Below, one piece after another: positions 26,031-38,000 of a DNA stretch of 64,000 nt. How positions within the stretch are numbered: the first letter of the stretch is position 1; the number at the start of each line of letters is the position of its first letter. Under the pieces are notes generated by a model, which was not told where the DNA came from, did no database searches, and saw only the letters and a program-made list of their open reading frames with translations. This DNA is from Thalassospira lucentensis. GTDB lineage: Bacteria; Pseudomonadota; Alphaproteobacteria; Rhodospirillales; Thalassospiraceae. A program made the position numbers and the translations under genes. Location of the stretch: positions 2,329,001-2,393,000 of the forward strand of contig NZ_CP136684.1 of assembly GCF_032921865.1 (NCBI RefSeq), in the 5' to 3' direction.

Positions 26031-29000
26031 ATGGCGGACGATCCTCGCGACGCAGAAGACACTCGCAACGAACTGGGCGGCAACCGATCAGACACCGGTA
26101 CCGGCGGTGATGATCTTATGCGTGATGATCGCGGGGACGATGATGCGGACGAACATGTCGAACTGCATGGCGATCAGGATGGTGACGGGGCCGGTTCCAA
26201 CGAACAGCTTGGCAATGTTCATTACGGCAATCAGGTCAATAACCCGCAAGGCGAACAGCAGCGCGAGTTTCGCCGCCGCAATGCCGGTGAAAAGCGGGCA
26301 GAGGAAACAATCCAGGCCGAGGCGACCGAGAAGCAGACTCTGGCCGAGTCCAAGCGCACAGAACTTGAAAACAACATAGACACGGTTGGCGAGGGATCTG
26401 AAACCGCTGATGGCAGTTCCGGCCGGGACCCGATCTCCCTTCGTGGTGGTGAAACAGGCAGTCCGCAGAACCTGCAACCGGTTTCCACACCGGACACAAC
26501 AACGATTCCTGGCGCGCGTGAAGGTGGTCGAGGCCGATCGGGAGAAAATTTTGAACCCGATTTCGTTGCGCAGGCAACGCCAGAAGCTTCTGAAAACGCG
26601 GCACCTGCAGGCGCGGTTGCCTCTGACGACGCAAATGACGCTCTGGAGGAGGAGCCTCAGGTCGAAGTAGCAAAAGTTGCTGATGCACCCAGCCTGTCGG
26701 CAGCAGATGTTATCGGTGATGAAGACAGCGCGATCTCGCTTGACGTGTCCGCAGCTCTTCGTGACCTTGATGGTGGAAACGAAACACTCTCGATCACGAT
26801 CTCGGGTGTGCCTGATGGCGCGGTTTTGTCAGCGGGCACGAATAACGGTAATGGTATCTGGACGCTGACGCCGGGGCAGCTCGCGGGTCTTACGATAACG
26901 CCGGGCGAAAATTACAACGGCAGTTTCGATCTTTCGGTGACCGCAACCAGTACCGAGGCAAACGGCAGCAAATCCTCCACAAGCACATCCTTCACGGTTG
27001 ATGTCGCGGCTGTTGCGGATGGTGCGACGCTGGATGTCAGCGATGCATCTGGCGAGGAAGACAGTGCGATAGCTCTGTCGATTGATACCGAACTGCTTGA
27101 CGCGAACGAGGGCATCTCGATCACCATCTCAGGCGTGCCCGATGGTGCAACCCTGTCTGCCGGAACCGATAATGGAGATGGAACCTGGACCCTTGATGTC
27201 GCCGACCTCGACGGCTTGACGATCACACCGGGCGAAAATTTCAGCGGCAGCTTCGATCTGACCGTATCTGTCTCGACAATTGACGGCACGGATAGCGCAG
27301 TCGTAGTCGAAGAGATTACGGTTGATGTTGCCGGTGTCGCGGATGCGCCGACATTGGCGGCTTCTGATGCAAGTGGTTCCGAAGATTCGGCTATTACGCT
27401 GAATATCGATGCGGGCCTCATGGACGGTTCAGAAGTCCTGACCATCACGATTAGTGGTGTTCCGGATGGTGCAACCCTGTCGGCGGGTACTGACAATGGT
27501 GATGGCACCTGGACGCTGGCTTCGGGTGACCTTGACGGTCTGACGATCACGCCAGCAGACGATTTCTCCGGCAGCTTCGAGCTTGGTGTGACCGCAACGT
27601 CGGCAGATGGTTCTGATGTAGCAACCACGACAGGCTCAATCACGGTCGATGTTGCCGGTGTCGCTGATGCGCCGACATTGGACGTTTCTGATGCCAGTGG
27701 TTCGGAAGATTCTGCCATAGCACTTGATATCGACGCGGGTATGACGGATTCCAGCGAAGTCCTGACGGTCACGATTAGTGGCGTTCCGGAAGGTGCGACC
27801 CTGTCTGCGGGTACTGATAATGGTGACGGTAGCTGGACACTAAGTCCCGATCAGCTTGCAGGACTGACGATTACCCCGGCGGATGATTTTAGCGGATCGT
27901 TTGATCTGACGGTGACGGTGCAGTCGGCTGATGATGACGATGTTGCGACCACAACAGGCAGCATTACGGTTGATGTTGCCGGTGTCGCCGATGCCCCGAC
28001 GTTAGACGTTTCGAACGCTAGTGGTTCCGAAGACAGTGCCATTGCACTGGATATCGCTGCAGGTCTGACAGATGGATCCGAAGTCCTGACGGTTACGATC
28101 TCCGGCGTGCCGGATGGAACGACATTATCGGCGGGTACCGATAATGGTGATGGCACATGGACGCTCGATGCGGACGATCTTGAAGGTCTGACAATTACCC
28201 CGGCAGATGACTTTAGCGGATCGTTTGATCTGACAGTTACTGCGCAGTCTGCCGATGGCGAAGACGTTGCGACGACTAGTAGTACGATCACGGTCGATGT
28301 TGCTGGTGTTGCTGACACTCCGACGCTTGATATTGCGGATGCATCAGGTAATGAAGATTCAGCCATTACGCTCGACATTGATGCAGGTCTGACAGATGCA
28401 TCCGAAGACCTGGCCATCACAATCTCTGGTGTTCCGGAAGGTGCGAGCCTGTCTGCGGGTACTGATAATGGTGACGGTAGCTGGACTCTAAGTCCCGATC
28501 AGCTTGCAGGCCTGACGATTACACCAGCGGATGATTTTAGCGGATCGTTTGATCTGACAGTTACTGCGCAGTCTGCCGATGGTGAAGACGTTGCAACTTC
28601 GACGGATACGATCACGGTTGATGTTGCAGGTGTTGCTGACACTCCGACGCTGGAAGTTTCGAACGCCTCGGGTAACGAAGACGGTGCTATCGCACTGGAT
28701 ATCGATGCGGCTCTGACGGATGGTTCCGAAGTCCTGACGGTCAGGATCTCTGGCGTTCCGGATGGTGCTACCCTGTCTGCGGGTACAGATAATGGTGACG
28801 GTACATGGACGCTGGGTTCGGATGACTTTGACGGTCTGACGATCACGCCTGCGGATGACTTCAGCGGATCGTTTGATCTGACCGTCACCGCGCAATCTGA
28901 GGATGGCAGCGACATTGCGACAGCGACGGATACGATCACGGTTGATGTTGCTGGTGTTGCTGACACTCCGACGCTGGGAGTTTCGAGCGCCTCGGGTAAC

Positions 29001-32000
29001 GAAGACGGTGCTATCGCACTGGATATCGATGCGGCTCTGACGGATGGTTCCGAAGTCCTGACGGTCATGATTAGTGGCGTGCCAGAAGGCGCGACTTTGT
29101 CGGCGGGTACTGAGAATGGTGATGGCACTTGGACGCTGGCTTCGGATGACCTTGACGGTCTGACGATTACGCCAGCGAATGATTTCAGCGGCTCGTTTGA
29201 TTTGACGGTGACCGCGCAGTCCGCAGATGGCGACGATGTCGCGACCACAACGGGTAGCATTACTGTTGATGTTGCTGGTGTGGCAGATAACCCGACACTT
29301 GATGTTGCGGATGCCAGTGGATTCGAAGACAGTGCGATTGCTCTCGATATTGACGCGGGCTTGGTGGACTCCAGCGAAGTTCTTTCGGTCACGATTAGCG
29401 GTGTTCCTGACGGAGCAACCTTGTCGGCTGGTACCAATAATGGCGATGGCAGCTGGTCATTGTCTGCTGAGGACCTGGATGGTTTGACGATCACGCCTGC
29501 GGATGACTATAGCGGATCGTTTGATCTGACGGTCATCGCGCAGTCTGCCGATGGCGAAGACGTTGCGACGACTAGCAGTACGATCACGGTCGATGTTGCA
29601 GGTGTTGCTGACACTCCGACGCTGGGAGTTTCGAACCCCACTGGTTCCGAAGACAGCGGCATTGCACTGGATATCGATGCGGGTCTTACAGATTCATCTG
29701 AAGTATTGACCGTCACGATTAGTGGCGTGCCGGAAGGCGCGACTTTGTCTGCAGGTACCGATAATGGAGACGGCAGCTGGACATTGTCTGCTGCGGATCT
29801 GAACGGTTTGGCTATCACGCCAGCGGATGATTTCAGCGGCTCGTTTGATTTGACGGTGACCGCGCAGTCCGCAGATGGCGACGATGTCGCGACCACAACG
29901 GGTAGCATTACTGTCGAAGTTGCTGGTGTGGCAGATAACCCGACACTTGATGTTGCGGATGCATCTGGCAGTGAAGATTCAGCCATCACGCTCGACATTG
30001 ATGCTGGTCTTACAGATTCATCTGAAGTTCTGACTGTAACCATCTCCGGTGTGCCGGATGGCGCGACTTTGTCTGCCGGAATCGATAATGGTGACGGCAG
30101 TTGGACATTGTCTGCTTCGGATCTGAACGGTCTGACGATCACGCCTGCGAATGACTTCAGCGGATCGTTTGATCTGACAGTTACTGCGCAGTCTGCTGAT
30201 GGCGAAGACGTCGCCACCATGACGGATACGATTACGGTTGACGTTGCAGGCGTTGCTGATGCGCCGACATTGGAGCTCTCTGACGCAAGTGGTTCCGAAG
30301 ATTCGGTTATTGCGCTGGATATTGATACGGATCTCACGGACTCTAGCGAAGTTTTGACCGTCACGATTAGCGGCGTTCCGGAAGGTGCGACCTTGTCTGC
30401 CGGTACCGATAACGGTGACGGTAGCTGGACAATGTCGGCGGCTGACCTGAACAGTCTGACGATTACCCCGGCGGATGATTTCAGTGGATCGTTTGATCTG
30501 ACGGTGACCGCGCAGTCAGCGGATGGTGACGATGTTGCTACCACAACAGGCAGCATTACGGTTGATGTTGCCGGTGTCGCCGATGCGCCGACTTTGAACG
30601 TCTCTGAGTCGAGTGGTTCGGAAGATTCAGCCATCGCGCTCGACATTGATGCTGGTCTAACAGATTCATCTGAAGTTCTGACAGTCACCATCTCCGGTGT
30701 GCCGGATGGTGCGACTCTGTCTGCGGGTACTGATAATGGTGACGGTAGCTGGACACTGAGTTCCGATCAGCTTGCAGGCCTGACGATTACCCCGCCAGAC
30801 GAATATTGGGGATCATTTGACCTCGGTGTGACTGTTACTTCGACTGATGGAACGGACAGCCAGAGCGTTTCGAATACCATAACCGTTGATGTCATATCGG
30901 ACGGGCGAGAGACCATCATTGGCAGCGATGGCAAGGATCAGATCACCGGCGGTGATACCGACGATTACATCGAAGGCGGCTGGGATCACGACAGCATCGC
31001 ATCGGGTGCGGGCAACGATACGGTTTATGGTGGTGATGGCCATGATACGATTGATGCCGGTGCCGGAGACGATAGCGTTCATGGTGGTACCGGGCACGAT
31101 ACGATTGCCGGTGGCGAGGGGAATGATTACCTCGACGGTGGCAGTGGCGAAGACATCATCACTGGTGGTGCCGGGGATGATACCCTTGAAGGCGGTAGCG
31201 GCAACGACACGCTTGACGGGGGCGAAGGCACCGATGTGCTGTCGGGCGGTTCGTGGGATGATACGCTGATCGGATCGGGCGGCGATACGCTTGATGGCGG
31301 ATCGGGCAACGACATTCTTGAATATACAATCGAGCCCGAAAGCGGACAGACTGGCCTTGTTGATGGCAGCGGGGATACCGACATCCTCAAGCTTCATCTG
31401 ACAGGAGAACAGCTTTCCGATCCGGATGTCCTGAGTGCTTTGCAGGAACTGCAAAATCACATCGATGGCGGAGAGCGGAGCAGTCTGACACTCACCGCAC
31501 TTGGGGTTGAGATTGTGAATATAGAAGAGCTTCAGGTCTTTGTTGACGGTGAAGCTTTTAACCCGCTTGCCGATGCGCCGGAGCTTGAGGTGGACAATGC
31601 CTCGGGCAACGAAGATACGGCAATCGATCTTGATATTGATGCCGCGCTTTCGGATGCGACCGAGACGTTAAGCGTGACGATTTCCGGCGTGCCGGAAGGT
31701 TCCACTTTGTCCGCGGGAACCAACAACGGTGATGGCAGCTGGACGTTAAACCCGGAACAACTTGAAGGGCTTGCAATTACGCCCCCTAAGGATTACGCGG
31801 GCAGCTTTGATCTGACGGTCAGGGCCACATCCGTGGCAGGTGGCGATAGTGCGGCGACCGAGACTTCTGTCACGGTCAATGTTTCCGGTGTTGCTGACAC
31901 TCCGACGTTGGAAGTTTCGAACGCCGCTGGCTCCGAAGACGGTGCTATCGCACTGGATATAGATGCAGGTCTGACAGATGCATCCGAAGTCCTGACGGTC

Positions 32001-35000
32001 ACGATCTCTGGCGTTCCGGATGGAGCTACCCTTTCTGCGGGTACCAATAATGGCGATGGCAGCTGGACACTGTCTGCTGAGGACCTGAATGGTCTGACGA
32101 TTACGCCTGCTGATGACTTCAGCGGCTCGTTTGATCTCAGCGTGACAGCTCAGTCTGCAGATGGCGAAGACGTTGCAACTTCGACGGATACGATCACGGT
32201 TGATGTTGCAGGCGTTGCAGATGCCCCGACGCTGGAAGTTTCGAATGCTTCGGGTGCCGAAGACAGTGCCATCGCTCTCGACATTGATGCTGGTCTGACG
32301 GACAGCTCCGAAGTTCTCTCTGTTACGATTAGTGGCGTGCCAGAAGGTGCTACCTTGTCCGCCGGTACCGATAACGGTGACGGCAGCTGGACACTATCGG
32401 CGGCCGACCTCAACGGCCTGTCGATTACCCCGGCGGAGGACTTTAGTGGTTCATTTGATCTGACAGTCACCGCTCAATCTGCGGATGGCAGCGACATTGC
32501 GACAGCGACGGATACGATTACGGTTGATGTTGCCGGTGTTGCGGATGCTCCGACGCTCGGCGTCAGTGATGCCAGCGGCAACGAAGACAGTGCCATTGCT
32601 TTGAATATTGACGCTGGTTTGGCTGATTCCACTGAAACGCTGACAATTACGATTAGCGGGGTCCCAGAAGGTGCGACGCTGTCGGTAGGTACTGACAACG
32701 GTGACGGTACATGGACACTGACAAGTGATGAACTGGAAGGTATCAGCGTTACACCGCCGTCTGATTTCAGCGGTAGTTTTGACCTTGAAATTACTGCAAG
32801 TACGCAGGATGGCACCGATATCGCATCGGTTACCGACACCGTTATGGTGGACGTGGCCGGTGTGGCCGACGCGCCGATGCTTGATGTCAGTGACGCGTCT
32901 GGCAACGAGGACAATGGTATCGCCCTCGACATCGACGCCGCTCTTGCTGACAGCTCGGAGACTCTCACTGTCACCATTAGGGGTGTTCCGAATGGCGCGA
33001 CCCTGTCGGCAGGGACCGATAATGGCGACGGGACCTGGACGCTGGGTTCGGATCAGCTTGACGGTCTGACGATTACGCCTGCGAATGACTTCAGTGGTTC
33101 GTTTGATCTTGATGTGACGGCGTCCTCTGCCGATGGTTCAGATGTTGCAACGACGACCGGCAGCATCACTGTTGATGTCGCTGGTGTTGCGGATGCGCCG
33201 ACGCTGGAAGTGTCTGACGCCTCTGGCGACGAAGACAGTGCGATTGCACTTGATATTGACGCAGGCCTGACGGACAGCTCAGAAGTACTGACAGTGACCA
33301 TCTCCGGTGTTCCGGATGGGGCAACCCTGTCTGCGGGCACCGATAACGGAGATGGCACCTGGACGTTGACCCCTGCACAGCTTGAAGCTCTTACGATCAC
33401 ACCATCGGAAAACTATTGGGGCAACTTTGAGCTGACCGTTACGGCCACATCGGTTGATGGTGAGGACAGTGCAAGCATCTCACAGGTGCTGCAGATCGAA
33501 GTGATTGACGATCCGAATGAGAGCGTGATTGGTACGGCCGGTTCTGATGAAATCACGACCGCTGAGGGTAATGATTATGTAGAAGCCCTGAGCGGCAACG
33601 ATATTATCAATTCCGGTGCAGGTAATGATACCAACTATGGCGGCAGCGGCGATGACATTATTGATGCAGGCGAGGGTAATGATATCGTCTATGGCGGCAG
33701 CGGCCATGACATCATTGATGCCGGTCAGGGTAATGATACCGTCCATGGCGGCAGCGGACGTGACACGATCAGCGGCGGCGAGGGTGAGGATTATATCAAT
33801 GCCGGTGGCTCGGATGACATTGTAACTGGCGGTGCCGGAGACGACACGATCTACGGTGGCAACGGTCGTGACACGATTTCGGGCGGCGACGGCAGTGATT
33901 ACATCAATGCCGGAAATTCTGATGACATCGTGACCGGTAATGCGGGCAATGACACCATATTGGGGGGCTCGGGCAAGGATACCCTGGACGGTGGAGACGG
34001 CACGGATACGCTTTATGGCGGTAATTCGGACGACACGCTGACAGGGTCGGGCGATGACAGGCTTTATGGCGAGGCCGGAAATGACGAGATCAATTACACC
34101 GTCGATCTGAGCGCAGAGGGAACCGGCATTGTCGATGGCGGTTCAAACACCGATACATTGAAGCTTTATCTGAGTTCGGATCAGCTTTCAGGCGATGGTG
34201 TTCTTGAAGCATTGCAGGACCTCAAAGCCCATGTCGAAAGCGGAGATGGCGGCAGCCTGATGCTTGACGCACTCGGGGTCGAGGTCAGCAATATCGAGAA
34301 TCTCGAAATTTATGTCGATGGTGCGTCCTATAACCCGGCGGCGGAGGCCCCGGCACTGGATGTCGCTGATGCCACGGGGGCCGAGGATGGCGGCGCGATT
34401 GCCCTTGATATTGATGCATCGCTTGGCGACGCAACCGAAATCCTGAGCATCACCATTTCTGGTGTGCCCGAAGGTGCCACCCTGTCCGCCGGTACCAATA
34501 ATGGCGATGGCAGTTGGACGCTGGAGGCCGCAGACCTTGAAGGTTTGACGATTACACCGGCCGATGATTACAGCGGTGCATTCGATCTTACCGTTACGGC
34601 AACTTCAAGTGCTGGCGATGACAGTGCATCGACCAGCCAGGTCATCACTGTTGATGTCAGCGCAGTTGCAGATACACCGACTTTGACCGTGTCGGATGCA
34701 TCGGGCAGCGAAGACAGCGCGATTGATCTGGATGTCGATGCCGGGCTGACAGATACCAGCGAAACGATGACCATCACCATCAGTGGTGTTCCCGATGGGG
34801 CCAGCCTGTCGGCTGGGACCAATAACGGTGATGGCAGCTGGACATTGAGCGCGAGTGATCTTGAAGGTCTGAGCATCACCCCGAGCGGTGATTACAGCGG
34901 CAGCTTTGATCTGACCGTCACGGTAACATCGCAGGACGGCAACGACACGGCATCGATCAGCGATACCATTACGGTTGCTGTCGCCGGTGTCGCGGACAAG

Positions 35001-38000
35001 CCAGCACTGGATGTATCAAATGTATCCGGCACCGAAGACAGTGCCATTGCGCTCGATATCGATGCCGGCCTGACAGATGCATCTGAACTCCTAACCGTCA
35101 CGATCAGTGGCGTTCCGGAAGGTGCCGCCTTGTCGGCAGGTACGGATAACGGCGATGGCAGCTGGACCTTGTCGGCGGCCGACCTGAACGGACTGACGAT
35201 CACACCAGCGGATGACTTCAGTGGATCGTTTGATCTGACCGTCACCGCGCAGTCTGCGGATGGCAACGATATCGCCACCGCGACGGATACGATCACGGTT
35301 GATGTTGCAGGTGTTGCCGATGCTCCGACGCTGGAAGTTTCGGATGCCTCTGGCTCGGAAGATTCTGCGATTGCACTCGACATCGATGCAGGCCTGACGG
35401 ATTCCAGCGAAGTGCTGACGGTAACCATCTCTGGTGTCCCGGAAGGGGCAACTTTGTCCGCGGGCACCGATAACGGTGACGGCACATGGACTCTTGGTTC
35501 CGATCAGCTTGCAGGCCTGACGATCACGCCAGCGGATGACTTCAGCGGATCGTTTGACCTGACCGTCACCGCGCAGTCGGCTGATGGTGATGATGTTGCG
35601 ACCACAACAGGCAGCATTACGGTTGATGTTGCCGGTGTTGCCGATGCGCCGACGCTGGAAGTTTCGGATGCATCTGGTAACGAAGATTCGGCCATTGCGC
35701 TCGATATTGACGCAGGCCTGACGGACAGCTCCGAGGTTCTGAGTGTCACGATCAGCGGCGTGCCGGAAGGTGCGACGTTGTCTGCCGGAACCAACAACGG
35801 CGATGGCAGCTGGACATTATCTGCTGCCGACCTGAATGGTTTGACGATCACACCAGCGGATGATTTTAGCGGATCGTTCGATCTGACGGTGACTGCGCAG
35901 TCAGCGGATGGCAGCGACATTGCGACAGCGACGGATACGATCACGGTTGACGTCACAGGTGTTGCCGATAAACCGACGCTTGATGCCGCAGATGCCTCTG
36001 GCTCGGAAGACAGCGCGATTGCGCTCGATATTGACGCAGGTCTGACAGACAGCTCCGAAGTTCTGACGGTTACGATCAGTGGTGTGCCAGAAGGTGCAAC
36101 CTTGTCGGCTGGAACCAATAATGGTGACGGCAGCTGGACGCTGTCAGCAACCGACCTCAACGGCCTGTCGATTACCCCGGCGGAGGACTTTAGTGGTTCA
36201 TTTGATCTGACCGTCACCGCGCAGTCTGCTGATGGCAGCGATATCGCCACCGCGACGGATACGATTACGGTTGATGTTGCGGGTGTCGCCGATGCGCCGA
36301 CACTGGAAGTATCCGATGCAAGCGGATACGAAGACAGGACAATTGCGCTGGACATCGATGCGGGCGTAACGGATTCGAGCGAAGCCTTGACCGTTACCAT
36401 TTCCGGTGTCCCGGATGGTGCAACCCTGTCGGCAGGCACGAACAATGGTGATGGAAGCTGGACTCTTGATGCTGGAGACCTGGATGGTCTCAGGATCCGT
36501 CCGGTTCACAACTATAGTGGTTCGTTTGATCTTGGTGTCACGGCACAATCTGCGGATGGAAGCGATATTGCCAGCGCAAGCGGCATCATCACAGTTGAGG
36601 TTGCGGGCGTTGCCGACAGGCCATTGCTTGATGTGTCTGATGCATCGGGCAATGAAGATTCAGCTATCGCTCTGGATATTGATGCATCGCTCACCGATGA
36701 TAGCGAAGTTCTGACAGTTACGGTAAGCGGCGTTCCGGAGGGAGCCATCCTCTCGGCAGGCACCAATAATGGCGATGGCAGCTGGACGCTGGGGGCTGAC
36801 GACCTTGAAGGTCTGACGATCACCCCGCCTGAAAACTTTAGCGGTTCTTTCGACCTTTCTGTTGTTGCCCGGTCCACAGACGGAGATTCTTCGGCATCGA
36901 CATCAGACCCAATTCGGTTAACGCGCACCCCACGTTTTGGAAGCAACACGATCACCGTAGAGGTCGCGGGGGTTGCCGATGCCCCGACACTTGATGTTGC
37001 GGACGCCAGTGGTTCCGAAGACAGCGCAATTGCACTTGATATTGATGCAGGCCTGACGGACAGCTCCGAAGTTCTGAGTGTCACGATCAGCGGCGTGCCA
37101 GAGGGCGCGACCCTGTCAGCCGGTACCGATAACGGTGATGGCAGCTGGACTCTAAGTCCCGATCAGCTTGCAGGCCTGACGATTACCCCGTCGGATGATT
37201 TCTCCGGCAGCTTCGAGCTTGGTGTGACGGCAACGTCTGCCGATGGCGAAGATATCGCGACCACAACGGGCAGTATTACTGTTGATGTCGCAGGTGTCGC
37301 CGATGCCCCGACGTTGGATGTTACGGATGCATCTGGCAACGAAGATTCTGCGATTGCACTCGACATCGATGCAGGCCTGACGGATTCCGGCGAAGTGCTG
37401 ACGGTAACCATCTCCGGCGTTCCGGAAGGTGCGACCTTGTCTGCTGGAACAGATAACGGTGATGGCACATGGACGCTGGGTTCGGGCGATCTTGAAGGCC
37501 TGACGATCACGCCAGCGGATGATTTCTCCGGTAGCTTCGAGCTTGGTGTGACGGCAACGTCTGCCGATGGCGAAGATATCGCGACAACAACGGGCAGTAT
37601 TACTGTTGATGTCTCGGGTGTTGCCGATGCTCCGACGTTGGATGTCTCTGACACCCGTGGCTCGGAAGATTCTGCGATTGCACTCGATATTGACGCAGGC
37701 CTGACGGACAGCTCCGAAGTTCTGAGTGTCACGATCAGCGGCGTGCCAGAAGGTGCGAACCTGTCTGCCGGCACCGATAATGGTGATGGCAGTTGGACAC
37801 TGTCAGCAATCGACCTGAACGGCCTGACGATCACGCCAGCGAATGATTTTAGCGGATCGTTTGATCTGGCGGTCACCGCGCAATCTGCCGATGGCAGCGA
37901 CATTGCTACCACAACAGGCAATATTACTGTTGATGTCGCAGGTGTCGCCGATGCCCCGACGTTGGATGTTACGGATGCATCTGGCAACGAAGATTCTGCG

